From the NCBI GenBank assembly GCA_002412965.1, contig DHWB01000011.1, positions 702,542 to 766,541 on the forward strand: a DNA stretch of 64,000 bases. The letters run 5' to 3'. The notes beneath the pieces are model-generated. The model was not told the DNA's origin and did not search any database. It saw only the letters and a list, made by a program, of their open reading frames with translations. The position numbers were made by a program, and so were the translations under genes. Shown here one piece after another: positions 44,218 to 54,885 of this stretch (its first letter is position 1; every line of letters begins with the position of its first letter). The stretch comes from Desulfomicrobium sp. UBA5193. Its GTDB lineage: Bacteria; Desulfobacterota; Desulfovibrionia; Desulfovibrionales; Desulfomicrobiaceae.

Positions 44218-46593
<2,376 letters not shown>

Positions 46594-46734
46594 GGTGCGA
46601 AGACAGTGTTCGGATGGAAACTGCGAGGGGTGCCTTCAAGCAAACCTCAAATTTGAAATTAGAAATTTTGGAACCCGTGATGGCGCCTCTGCCTCTTGCG
46701 CATGCCACGTTCTGGAATGCGTCGACAAACCGAA

Positions 46735-46745
46735 GTGTCAGACAC
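46735..46745. promoter_or_regulatory. Palindrome GTGTCAGACAC, possible regulator site
   Basis: Perfect 11-base palindrome containing TGTCAGACA, the same TGTCNGACA pattern as the inverted pair at 21252 and 21330. It lies about 140 bases upstream of the kinase start at 46593. Confidence 0.3.
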
Positions 46746-46769
46746 GTTTCCGCCATGAACTACCTGCGT

Positions 46770-47033
46770 CTAGTTTAAAGTAGCCGGTTTTTTGCGAGCA
46801 AGCACTTTTTGTAAGACATTTTTTATCAGGACCCTCCCAAAGTCAAAGCATTCCTCATGCAAGATGTTTTCCGCACGATACCTTTGCGTCGGAATAAGCT
46901 CATGCCGATTTCCTCCGCCATGCCAGGGTTTGAAATGCTTTTTTTCATTTTTAACATTATCTTCTAGTATGTGTACGGCAATGATTTTTGTCCACAGAAT
47001 GCCTGTTGAGAAAGATTTTTCATGCGTTGCCAT
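46770..47033 (-). CDS. Hypothetical protein, weak ORF
   Basis: 87 codons from ATG 47033 (the frame is open to 47114). The product is basic, with an amphipathic C-terminal helix (FGRVLIKNVLQKVLARKK) and a WHGGGNRHELIPTQRYR middle segment. I recognise no family. There is no clear ribosome binding site, and base composition is more AT-rich than neighbouring genes. It may be a transferred small gene or a chance frame. Confidence 0.28.
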   Translation of the reverse strand: MATHEKSFSTGILWTKIIAVHILEDNVKNEKKHFKPWHGGGNRHELIPTQRYRAENILHEECFDFGRVLIKNVLQKVLARKKPATLN

Positions 47034-47176
47034 CAGCCTGCATGCGCTCGGTTCATTCCTGTCCAAGCGGATCCCCGTCGGGGTAACCATGACGAACGCA
47101 CGAAGACACGCCAACTCCTGTCCTTGAAATTCGTCTGCTTCTCGACTAGGCTATTTCACCTTCGCATTTCAAACAT

Positions 47177-48049
47177 TTGGAAACAATTTTGTATACAGAT
47201 CTCCTGCAATACATTTTCGGCGGACTGACCGGCGGGGCAATTTACGCCCTCATCGCCCTGGGCTTTTGCGTGGTCAGCAACACCATGGGCATCGTCAACT
47301 TCATCCAGGTCGATTTCGTCACCCTGGGCGGGATGTTCATGTTCTCGGCCCTTTTCGCCCTTGGCCTGCCCACGGTTCCAGCCCTCGCCCTGGCCGTCTG
47401 CCTCGTGGCCGTGGTGGCGATGATCGTCGAGCGCGTGGGCCTTCGGCCCGCAAGATCGGACAATCATCTGGTGCTCATCTTTCTGACCGTGGGGCTGTCC
47501 ATCATCCTGCGCGGCATCATAAAAATCGTGTGGGGCAAGAACCGCATGGCGCTCCCGCCCTTGACCCCGGACGTGCCCGTGCAGATCCTGGGCGCAAGCG
47601 TCCTGCCGCAAGCCCTGTGGATACTGGGACTGACGGTGATCGCCATCGCCCTGCTGACCTGGTTCTTTCACAAGACGTCCCTGGGCCTGTCCATGCGCGC
47701 CGTGGCCTCCAACCCCACGGCCGCAGCCGTGGTCGGCATCCAATCCGGACGCATCCGCCTGACCAGCTACGCCATCGCCGGAGCCCTGGGCGGCCTGGCC
47801 GGAGTGCTGGTCACGCCCATCACCACGCTCAATTACGATGTCGGCGTGCTGCTGGGTCTCAAGGGCTTCGCCGCCGCCATCCTCGGCGGGTTCGGCTCCT
47901 TTCCCGGAGCCATCCTCGGCGGCCTGGGCCTCGGCCTGCTCGAATCCCTGTCCGCCGGCTACCTGTCCAGCGCCTACAAGGACGTGGTGGCCTTCGTGGT
48001 CCTGCTGCTGGTCCTCTTTGTGCGACCCAAGGGCTTGCTCGGTAAATAA
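47177..48049 (+). CDS. livH: Branched-chain-amino-acid-type ABC permease LivH
   Basis: 290 residues, about eight hydrophobic helices, typical LivH: GGLTGGAIYALIALGFCVVSNTMGIVNF at the N-terminus, the cytoplasmic coupling loop (SMRAVASNPTAAAVVGI) and AAAILGGFGSFPGAILGGLGLGLLE. It forms the membrane channel with LivM. No ATG is available: the start is TTG at 47177, or possibly TTG at 47189 preceded by GGAA. Normally livM follows at once, but here 423 bases with a large palindrome intervene. First gene of the importer operon. Confidence 0.92.
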   Translation: METILYTDLLQYIFGGLTGGAIYALIALGFCVVSNTMGIVNFIQVDFVTLGGMFMFSALFALGLPTVPALALAVCLVAVVAMIVERVGLRPARSDNHLVLIFLTVGLSIILRGIIKIVWGKNRMALPPLTPDVPVQILGASVLPQALWILGLTVIAIALLTWFFHKTSLGLSMRAVASNPTAAAVVGIQSGRIRLTSYAIAGALGGLAGVLVTPITTLNYDVGVLLGLKGFAAAILGGFGSFPGAILGGLGLGLLESLSAGYLSSAYKDVVAFVVLLLVLFVRPKGLLGK

Positions 48050-48472
48050 CGTTTTTTCTTTCTAACTTATCGAAAAGAAAGGACTACATCCCTCGCGGGA
48101 ATGACGTACAGGGTGTATCGCGACTTTTTGTCGTGATATGATCAATGCTCTTTCTCATGTCAGGCCGCCGTTGAAGGAGCGTGCTCAAGGCTTTCCGGGG
48201 TGGTCTTTTCGGTCGCCGACTGTCTGACTGAGCCAGGCATCGTTCGTTGAACCATTGCCCGAGGCGTTGACGCAGTCGTGCTCGCTGCGGGCAATGGTTC
48301 GACGTTACGAGGCCGGAGAAGGAGTTTCGGCGGCCGAAAAGACCACCCCGGAAAGCCGTTCTTCACATGAAATATACTTTTTCTGACTTTTGAAATGCAA
48401 TCTCCGGACTTTACCCCCGGACAAATCGATTATACTTTCCCGGCCCAGATGACATCATCCTAAAGGACGCTC
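48050..48472. other. livH-livM intergenic region with palindromic insertion
   Basis: 423 bases inside what is normally a tight operon. The region holds the nested palindrome at 48189-48357. The flanks (48050-48188 and 48358-48472) show no gene. livM has its own AAAGGA ribosome site at the far end. Confidence 0.7.
48189..48357. repeat. Nested 169-bp palindromic element
   Basis: Outer arms of 29 bases (48189-48217 and 48329-48357) pair with one mismatch. Inside, 17-base arms (48245-48261 and 48288-48304) pair with one mismatch. It would form a long two-tier hairpin in RNA or a cruciform in DNA. No terminal T-run or ORF is present. Likely a MITE/REP-type insertion or a structured RNA. Confidence 0.85.
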
Positions 48473-49471
48473 ATGACCGGCAGACAAACTATTCTCTATT
48501 TCCTCTCCCTGCACCGCACCGGCCTCTTCGTGACCCTGATGTCCATGGCCCTGCTCGTTTTCCCGCTCATTGAGGACAATCCCTATACGCTCGGCCTGAC
48601 CAACCTCATCGCCATCAACGCCATCGTGGTCCTCGGGCTGAATCTGTTCATCGGCTACGCCGGGCAGATCTCCCTCGGACATGCCGCGTTCTTCGGCCTC
48701 GGGGCCTACGGTTCGGCCATCGCCACCGTCACCTTCGAGCTGGCCCCCTGGCCGGCCATGTTCCTGGTGGCCGCGCTGGTGGCCGTGGTCGCGCTGGCCG
48801 TCGGCATCCCGGTCCTGCGTCTCTCGGGGCATTATCTGGCCATGGCCACCCTGGGCCTCAACTATGTCGTGCATACGGTCCTCCTGCAGTGGGACGAGGT
48901 CACGGGCGGCCCGAGCGGATTCGCGGGCATCCCGAGCCTCTCCCTCGGAGATATCGTGCTCGATGACCCGGTCAGTCTGCACTACCTGCTCTGGGGGTTC
49001 ACCATGGCCTGCCTGCTGCTGTGCCTCAATCTTGTGCGCAGCGGTGTGGGCCGCGGCCTGGCGGCCCTTGCGGGGGACGAGACGGCGGCAGCGGCGCTGG
49101 GCGTCAATACCCGCGCCGCAAAGGTCAAGGTCTTCGTGCTCTCGGCGGTGCTCGCGTCTCTGGCCGGGAGCCTCTTCGCCCACTGCTACGCCTATGTCAG
49201 CCCGGACACTTTCGGCATTTTCACCTCCACGGACCTGGTCATCATGGTCGTCGTCGGAGGCATGGGCTCGATCTGGGGCTCGGTCTTCGGCGCGGCGTTT
49301 CTGACCCTGCTTCCGGAATGGATCGAATTCTTCGACACCTACAAGGACTTCGTGCATGGCGGCATTCTTGTGCTGGTGCTCATGTTCCTGCCCCAGGGCC
49401 TGATCACCGGCCTGACCGACATGATCCGGGTTCGTCTGGCCCTGCGGAGGCGCGATCATGCTGCGGCTTGA
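48473..49471 (+). CDS. livM: Branched-chain-amino-acid-type ABC permease LivM
   Basis: 332 residues with 8-9 predicted helices. LivM landmarks: GLNLFIGYAGQISLGHAAFFGLGAYGSA, LRLSGHYLAMATLGLNYVVH, the coupling loop LAGDETAAAALGVNTRAAKV and VVVGGMGSIWGSVFGAAFL. AAAGGA precedes its ATG. The 3' end overlaps livG by 14 bases. Partner of LivH in the membrane channel. Confidence 0.95.
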   Translation: MTGRQTILYFLSLHRTGLFVTLMSMALLVFPLIEDNPYTLGLTNLIAINAIVVLGLNLFIGYAGQISLGHAAFFGLGAYGSAIATVTFELAPWPAMFLVAALVAVVALAVGIPVLRLSGHYLAMATLGLNYVVHTVLLQWDEVTGGPSGFAGIPSLSLGDIVLDDPVSLHYLLWGFTMACLLLCLNLVRSGVGRGLAALAGDETAAAALGVNTRAAKVKVFVLSAVLASLAGSLFAHCYAYVSPDTFGIFTSTDLVIMVVVGGMGSIWGSVFGAAFLTLLPEWIEFFDTYKDFVHGGILVLVLMFLPQGLITGLTDMIRVRLALRRRDHAAA

Positions 49472-50222
49472 GGGAGTGAGCAAGAATTTCGGCGGACTGC
49501 CCGCCTTGAGCGAGGTGTCCTTTGCCGTACCCACGGGGCGGTTGACCGCGCTCATCGGTCCCAACGGCGCAGGCAAGAGCACGCTCATCAACTGCATGAC
49601 CGGCGTGCTGCCCCCGACGAGCGGCTCCATCCGCTTCCAGGGCTCCGAAATCGCGGGCCTGCCCGCGCACAAGGTCACGCGGCTCGGCATCCACCGCACC
49701 TTTCAGAACCTGCGCCTCTTTCCGCGCCTCTCCGTGCTGGACAACGTGCTCACGGGTTTGACCTGCGAAGGCGGCGACTCGATGTTCATGGCCATGCTCA
49801 GGCTGCCCTACCTGCGCCATCGCGAGCGTCAGCTGCGGCTTCGGGCGCTGGAGGCCATGGACGCCTTCGGCCTGTCCGACAAGGCCCAGTGGCCGGCCGG
49901 AGTGCTGGCTTACGGCGACAAAAAGCGGGTCGAGCTGGCGCGGGCCATTGTCGGCAGACCCGAGCTGCTGCTTCTGGACGAGCCCGTGGCCGGCCTCAAT
50001 GCCGAGGAGACGGCAGCCGTGGGCGATCAGCTCCGGAACCTGCGCCGCGCCGGGCACACCATCCTGCTGGTCGAACACGACATGGAGCTGGTCATGAACA
50101 TCGCGGACCAGGTGGTGGTTTTGGACAGCGGCAAGTGCATCGCCACGGGCACGGCGGATGAAGTCCGCCGCAACCCGCTGGTGCTCGAAGCGTATCTCGG
50201 ACGAATGGAGGCCACGGCCTGA
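49458..50222 (+). CDS. livG: ABC transporter ATPase LivG
   Basis: 254 residues. Walker A GPNGAGKST (about 36-44), Q-loop in RTFQNLRLFPRLSV, a LivG-type signature region (AGVLAYGDKKRVELARAI, where YGDKK replaces LSGGQ as usual in this subfamily), Walker B LLLLDEPVAGLN, and H-loop VEHDMELVMNIAD. Supplies ATP hydrolysis to LivHM together with the LivF domain of the next gene. Overlaps livM by 14 bases and the next start by one base. Confidence 0.95.
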   Translation: MLRLEGVSKNFGGLPALSEVSFAVPTGRLTALIGPNGAGKSTLINCMTGVLPPTSGSIRFQGSEIAGLPAHKVTRLGIHRTFQNLRLFPRLSVLDNVLTGLTCEGGDSMFMAMLRLPYLRHRERQLRLRALEAMDAFGLSDKAQWPAGVLAYGDKKRVELARAIVGRPELLLLDEPVAGLNAEETAAVGDQLRNLRRAGHTILLVEHDMELVMNIADQVVVLDSGKCIATGTADEVRRNPLVLEAYLGRMEATA

Positions 50223-52309
50223 TGCTGACCATTAAAAATTTGACGGCGCACTATGGCGCGGCCCAGGCCCTGTTCGGGATAGACATGGAGATCGGCGCCG
50301 GTCAGACCGTGGCCCTGGTCGGAGCCAACGGTGCGGGCAAGAGCACCCTGCTCAAATGCATCATGGGCCTGGTCAAGCCCACTGGCGGAGAGATCCTGCT
50401 CGATGGCAAGGCCGTGACCGGAGCCAGCCCCGCGCGCATGGTCCGTCACGGGCTGGCCCTGTCCCCCGAAGGACGCGAGGTGTTTGCCCAGCTCTCGGTG
50501 CTCGAAAACCTGCAGCTCGGCGCAATCCCCCTGAGCCTGCCCAAGGCCGAGGAAACCCGGCGCATGGACGAGGTCTTCGCCCGTTTCCCCAAGCTGAAGG
50601 AACGGCGGCAGCAGCTGGCCGGGACCCTGTCCGGCGGCGAGCAGCAGATGCTGGCCATGGGTCGCGCGCTCATGGCCGCGCCGCGCCTCCTGCTTCTGGA
50701 CGAGCCAAGCCTTGGCCTCGCCCCGCTCATCACCGACGAAATCTTTTCCATCATTCATCAGCTGGCCCGCGCCGGGACGACCATCCTCATCGTCGAACAG
50801 AACGCGGCCCGGGCCCTGTCCGCCTCGGACACGGCCTATCTGCTGGCCGGCGGCAGCATCGTCGAACAGGGCAAGAGCCGGGACCTGCTCCTCGACCCGG
50901 CACTTCGCGCCGCCTTTCTGGGCGCGGCCAGCCAAGACAACCCTTCGGCCAGCCGCCTTGGTGCGGCCGGACTGACCAATATCCGTTTGGAGAAACCGTC
51001 CATGCACAGCAAAAACTTCATGCCTTCCTTTAATTCTGCCGAAGAACTGCAAGCCCATCAGCTCCAGGGACTGCAATGGACCGTGCGCCACGTCTTCGAG
51101 GGGTCCCCCGCATATCGCGCCAAGCTGGAGGCTGCGGGCGTCAGCCCTGATTCGATCCGGAGCCTGGACGATCTGCAGAGCCTGCCCTTCACCACCACCG
51201 ACGACCTGCGCGATGGCTACCCCTTCCCGCTCAGGAGCGTGCCCTTCGAACAGATCGTGCGCGTGCACGCCAGTTCCGGGACCACGGGCAAGCGCAAGGT
51301 GCTCTGCTACACGCAAAAAGATCTCGACGACTGGACGGACATGTTCGCCCGCTGCTACCAGAGCGCCGGGGTCACGCCTCTTGACCGGGTCCAGATCGCC
51401 GTGGGCTACGGAGTCTGGACGGCGGGCATGGGTTTCCAGCTCGGCTGCGAGAAGGTCGGAGCCCTGGCCGTGCCTGTTGGACCCGGCAACATCGACATGC
51501 ATATCCAATTCCTGCTCGATTTCCAGTCCACGGTCTTCTGCTCCACGGCCTCCATGGCCCTCCTTATGGCCGAGGAAATCCACAAGCGTGGCATCGCCGA
51601 CAAGATCGCCGTGAACAAGATCATCTATGGTTCCGAGCGGTCCAGCCGATCCATGCGCAAAAAGATCTCCGAACTGTTCGGCGGGGCTGAACTCTTCGAC
51701 ATCACCGGCCTGACGGAGCTTTACGGCCCTGGTGCGGGCATCGAATGCGAAGATCACGACTGCATCCATTACTGGAGCGACTACTATCTGATGGAGATCC
51801 TCGATCCCGAAACCCTCACGCCCATGCCCGAAGGCGAATGGGGGGAGATGGTGGTCACGACCCTATGCAAGGAGGGCTCGCCGCTCATTCGCTATCGTAC
51901 CCGCGACATCACGCGCATCATCCCCGGCCCCTGCACCTGCGGCAGCCTCATGCCCCGCCACTCGCGCATCAAGGGACGCTCCGACGACACCATCAAGTTC
52001 CGGGGCGTGAACATCTACCCCAGCTCCATCGATACCATCCTGTCGAGCGTGCCGGGCCTGGGCTCGGAATATCAGATTCATCTGACCCGGGGCGAAGGGG
52101 GAAGGGACAGCATGCGCCTGGTGGTGGAACGGGCCGAGGGCGTTGCCTCCGGCCGCGCTCCGGAGCTCATGCACGAGGCCGGGCACCAGATCAAAAAGCA
52201 GCTCATGGTCACCGTGGACCTGGACTTGGTGGATTATGGCAGCCTGCCCCGCTCGGACCGCAAGAGTCAGCGGGTCTTCGACAGCCGGATTCAAGACGAG
52301 ATTGTGTGA
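50222..52309 (+). CDS. livF: Fusion of LivF ABC ATPase and phenylacetate-CoA ligase-like enzyme
   Basis: 695 residues in one uninterrupted frame. Residues 1-240 are LivF: GANGAGKST, LSGGEQQMLAMGRAL, LLLLDEPSLGLAP, VEQNAARAL. From about 261 a full PaaK-type AMP-forming CoA ligase follows: ASSGTTGKRKV (P-loop), FDITGLTELYGPG, PLIRYRTRDITRI, and the C-terminal DDTIKFRGVNIYPSSIDTIL hinge. An internal in-frame ATG at 51002, nine bases after GGAG (50989-50992), begins at the exact domain border, so a free ligase could also be made. Inferred role: coupling uptake of an aromatic or other carboxylate to CoA activation. A lost stop codon between two once-separate genes is the simplest origin. Confidence 0.93.
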   Translation: MLTIKNLTAHYGAAQALFGIDMEIGAGQTVALVGANGAGKSTLLKCIMGLVKPTGGEILLDGKAVTGASPARMVRHGLALSPEGREVFAQLSVLENLQLGAIPLSLPKAEETRRMDEVFARFPKLKERRQQLAGTLSGGEQQMLAMGRALMAAPRLLLLDEPSLGLAPLITDEIFSIIHQLARAGTTILIVEQNAARALSASDTAYLLAGGSIVEQGKSRDLLLDPALRAAFLGAASQDNPSASRLGAAGLTNIRLEKPSMHSKNFMPSFNSAEELQAHQLQGLQWTVRHVFEGSPAYRAKLEAAGVSPDSIRSLDDLQSLPFTTTDDLRDGYPFPLRSVPFEQIVRVHASSGTTGKRKVLCYTQKDLDDWTDMFARCYQSAGVTPLDRVQIAVGYGVWTAGMGFQLGCEKVGALAVPVGPGNIDMHIQFLLDFQSTVFCSTASMALLMAEEIHKRGIADKIAVNKIIYGSERSSRSMRKKISELFGGAELFDITGLTELYGPGAGIECEDHDCIHYWSDYYLMEILDPETLTPMPEGEWGEMVVTTLCKEGSPLIRYRTRDITRIIPGPCTCGSLMPRHSRIKGRSDDTIKFRGVNIYPSSIDTILSSVPGLGSEYQIHLTRGEGGRDSMRLVVERAEGVASGRAPELMHEAGHQIKKQLMVTVDLDLVDYGSLPRSDRKSQRVFDSRIQDEIV

Positions 52310-52361
52310 TTTGAGAGAACCGCCATCATGGCATCAATCAATTTGAAGAGGAGTGACGAAC

Positions 52362-53513
52362 ATGCGTAAAATTTTCGGATTTCTGACCTGTCTGCTGCTG
52401 TTGGCCTCCCCGGTACTGGCCGAGGACACCATCAAGCTGGGCGCTTTTTTCGACCTCTCGGGCCGGGCTTCGTTCATCGGCACCCCGAGCAAGCTGGTCG
52501 CAGAAATGCTCGTTGACAAGATCAACGCCGAGGGCGGCATCGGCGGCAGGAAGATCGAGCTGATCATCGCCGACACCGAAGGTGATCCGGCCAAGGCTGC
52601 GAACATCGCCACCAAGTTCATCCACAAGGACAAGGTCGTGGCCATCGTCGGACCGACCCTGACCGACACGGGCATGAACGTGAAGAAGATCGTGCACGAC
52701 GGCAAGACCCCCATCGTCATGACCGTGGGCGGGGATCCGGTCATCATGGGCGGCAAGTTCGGACCCTTTGACTGGGTTTTCAAATCTCCCCAACGTTCCA
52801 AGATCGCCGTGGAGCGCCTCTTCAACTACCTGAAGGACAAGGGTCTGACCAAAGTCGCGCTGCTTTCGGCCGATGACGGTTTCGGCAAGGATGGCTTGCG
52901 CTGGATGGAAGAGCTGGCCCCGGCTTTCGGGATCGAGATGCTGGTCAAGGAATCCTTCGGCGCCCGCGACACGGACATGACCGCCCAGCTGACCAAGGCC
53001 AAGAACGCCTCTCCCCAGGCGCTCATCGTCTGGACCACCGGACCCGCAGGAGCCATCACCGCCAAGAACGTGGCGCAGCTCGGCATCAATCTGCCTCTCT
53101 TCCAGTGCCACGGCCTGCCCGATCCCAAGTACATCGAACTGGCCGGTCCGGCGAGCGAGGGCAACCGCATGCCCGCCACCAAGCTCATGGTCGCCGCCGA
53201 GCTGCCCGATACGGACCCGCAGAAGGCCGTCATCAATGAATTCATCAAGCTCTACACCGAAAAGGGCTATGACAAGCAGTTCCCCATCAACACCCACTCA
53301 GGCTATGCATGGGATGCGATCCGGCTGATCGTGGACGCCATCGCCAAGGTCGGGACCGAACCCGAAGCTCTGCGCGCAGAAATCGAAAAAACCAAGAACT
53401 ATGTCGGCATCTCCGGCATCTACAACCTCACCCCCGAAGACCACAACGGCCTGACCGTCGATTCCATGGTCATGGTCCAGGTCAAGGGCGGCAAGTTCGT
53501 CATGGCCGAGTGA
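52362..53513 (+). CDS. ABC transporter substrate-binding protein, LivK family
   Basis: 383 residues. The ATG at 52362 has GAGGAG eight bases upstream and opens a classic signal peptide (MRKIFGFLTCLLLLASPVLA). The mature protein is a type I periplasmic binding fold: IKLGAFFDLSGRASFIGTPS, INAEGGIGGRKIELIIADTEGDP, VVAIVGPTLTDTG and ALIVWTTGPAGA. It delivers ligand to LivHMGF. The related family includes proteins for branched-chain amino acids, aromatic acids and amides; the linked CoA ligase favours a carboxylate ligand such as an arylacetate (inference). Followed by a strong terminator. Confidence 0.93.
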   Translation: MRKIFGFLTCLLLLASPVLAEDTIKLGAFFDLSGRASFIGTPSKLVAEMLVDKINAEGGIGGRKIELIIADTEGDPAKAANIATKFIHKDKVVAIVGPTLTDTGMNVKKIVHDGKTPIVMTVGGDPVIMGGKFGPFDWVFKSPQRSKIAVERLFNYLKDKGLTKVALLSADDGFGKDGLRWMEELAPAFGIEMLVKESFGARDTDMTAQLTKAKNASPQALIVWTTGPAGAITAKNVAQLGINLPLFQCHGLPDPKYIELAGPASEGNRMPATKLMVAAELPDTDPQKAVINEFIKLYTEKGYDKQFPINTHSGYAWDAIRLIVDAIAKVGTEPEALRAEIEKTKNYVGISGIYNLTPEDHNGLTVDSMVMVQVKGGKFVMAE

Positions 53514-53540
53514 CGGACTTTGAACTTCTTTGAAGCCTAA

Positions 53541-53569
53541 GCCTCCCCTTCGCGGGGGAGGCTTTTTTT
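53541..53569 (+). terminator. Rho-independent terminator of the liv operon
   Basis: GCCTCCCC (53541-53548), a six-base loop, GGGGAGGC (53555-53562), then seven T. It lies 27 bases after the binding-protein stop codon. Confidence 0.93.
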
Positions 53570-53686
53570 CGAACAAAAATAGGCTCGCGCCCCGGTCTTG
53601 GCGCACAGTGACCAATCTTGCGCATTGCGCGGCCGTGCTTATCACGCTAAATCGGTGACAATGAGAACAACCGTCAGGAGTGAAAC

Positions 53687-54301
53687 ATGAAAGAAATCGG
53701 CAAGCTGCTCGACAACAACAAAGCCTGGGCGCAGAACGTCGAAAAGAATATTCCGGGATTTTTCCGCAAGCTGGAAAACCAGCACAAACCCAAATTCCTC
53801 TGGATCGGCTGTTCCGACAGCCGGGTTCCAGCTGATCAGCTCATCGGCGTCATGCCGGGCGAGGTCTTCGTGCACCGCAACATCTCAAACCAGGTCATCA
53901 ACACCGACATCAACCTGATGTGCGTGCTGCAGTACGCCATCGACGTGCTCAAGGTGAAGCACATCATCGTATGCGGCCATTACGGCTGCGGCGGCATCGA
54001 CGCGGTCATGAAAGACCAGACCCCGGGCCTTTTGGCCCATTGGCTGGAAAATGTGCATGACCTGATGGAACGCAAAGGCCGCCCGAACCTCGACGACATG
54101 TGCGAACTCAACGTCAAGCTGCAGATCCGCAATCTGGCCCTGAACAGCATCGTGCGCAAGGCTTGGCAGCGAGGCCGCAACCTCTACCTGCATGGCTGGA
54201 TCTATTCCATTTCGAATGGCCTGATCCACGACCTGTGCATCACACGCGGTCCGGACAAACAGGAACAGGAAGCCATTGAAACGGCACTGCGTCCGAAATA
54301 A
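53687..54301 (+). CDS. Beta-class carbonic anhydrase
   Basis: 204 residues, cytoplasmic zinc enzyme converting CO2 and bicarbonate. Zinc ligands are visible: Cys42 in WIGCSDSRVPA (with the Asp44-Arg46 dyad) and His98/Cys101 in VCGHYGCGGID. The FVHRNISNQV motif is also present, matching the bacterial Can/CynT type. AGGAG lies six bases before the ATG. A gene for a META-domain lipoprotein starts 12 bases downstream. It is separated from the liv operon by the terminator. Confidence 0.95.
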   Translation: MKEIGKLLDNNKAWAQNVEKNIPGFFRKLENQHKPKFLWIGCSDSRVPADQLIGVMPGEVFVHRNISNQVINTDINLMCVLQYAIDVLKVKHIIVCGHYGCGGIDAVMKDQTPGLLAHWLENVHDLMERKGRPNLDDMCELNVKLQIRNLALNSIVRKAWQRGRNLYLHGWIYSISNGLIHDLCITRGPDKQEQEAIETALRPK

Positions 54302-54313
54302 GAGGAGAATGCA

Positions 54314-54775
54314 GTGAAAAAACTCATTCTGATGACGATGCTCGCTTGTGCGGCGCTGTGGGGATGCGTGCATGCCGACGGCGGGAATTCCTCCGTGGTG
54401 CACAAACAGACCGACACGGCCTTGGACCTGACGGGCAAGTGCATTCTGGATACCCGCTGGAGACTGGTGGAACTCATGGGGAAACCCGTGGCAGCGGATG
54501 AACGTTTTCCGTTCATCCACCTTCAAGCCAAGGAGGGTCGTATCTCGGGCTTCGGCGGTTGCAACAGTATCGGCGGCTCCTATGAACTCAAGGCTGGCAA
54601 CCGGGTCCGTTTCACGAACATGGCCAGCACCATGATGGCCTGTCCGGACATGAACATGGAGCAGGAGTTTTTCAACGTGCTGGACATGACGGATAACTTC
54701 GCCTGTGACGGCCAGACGCTTTTCCTGCACAAGGCACGCATGGCCCCCCTGGCCAAATTCGAAGCGGTTCCCTGA
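54314..54775 (+). CDS. META-domain (HslJ-like) lipoprotein
   Basis: 153 residues from a GTG start with GAGGAG seven bases upstream. The N-terminus is a lipoprotein signal (ACAALWGC, lipobox Cys18). The META/HslJ domain spans 40-150: DTRWRLVELMGKPV, SGFGGCNSIGGSY, MASTMMACPDMNMEQEFFNVL and LFLHKARMAPL. Such proteins are often stress- or drug-tolerance-associated envelope proteins of unknown mechanism. It follows carbonic anhydrase and ends at the next open frame. Confidence 0.85.
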   Translation: MKKLILMTMLACAALWGCVHADGGNSSVVHKQTDTALDLTGKCILDTRWRLVELMGKPVAADERFPFIHLQAKEGRISGFGGCNSIGGSYELKAGNRVRFTNMASTMMACPDMNMEQEFFNVLDMTDNFACDGQTLFLHKARMAPLAKFEAVP

Positions 54776-54885
54776 TGCCCGGTGCGGAGTCCTGCGATTC
54801 CGCCCTCGCGTCGTGTTCAGTTTTTCCCTGTTTCCCCATGCCTTTTTGCTTGCCCTGCCCAACGGTTCTTCCTATTTGTTCGCCC

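Larger units (their letters stand above)
46594..47176. other. Long intergenic region upstream of liv operon and kinase block
   Basis: 583 bases, more AT-rich than its neighbours. It contains the 11-base palindrome GTGTCAGACAC and one weak minus-strand ORF (46770-47033). I found no tRNA, terminator or strong promoter by eye. Confidence 0.6.

Noticed and set aside
48160..48366. 68-codon minus-strand ORF in the livH-livM gap
   Set aside because: Lies entirely across the palindromic element; the product is low-complexity and has no ribosome site.
54775..54885. N-terminal extension of the pseudouridine synthase
   Set aside because: Cys/Pro-rich unconserved residues; the S4 domain begins right after the ATG at 54886.
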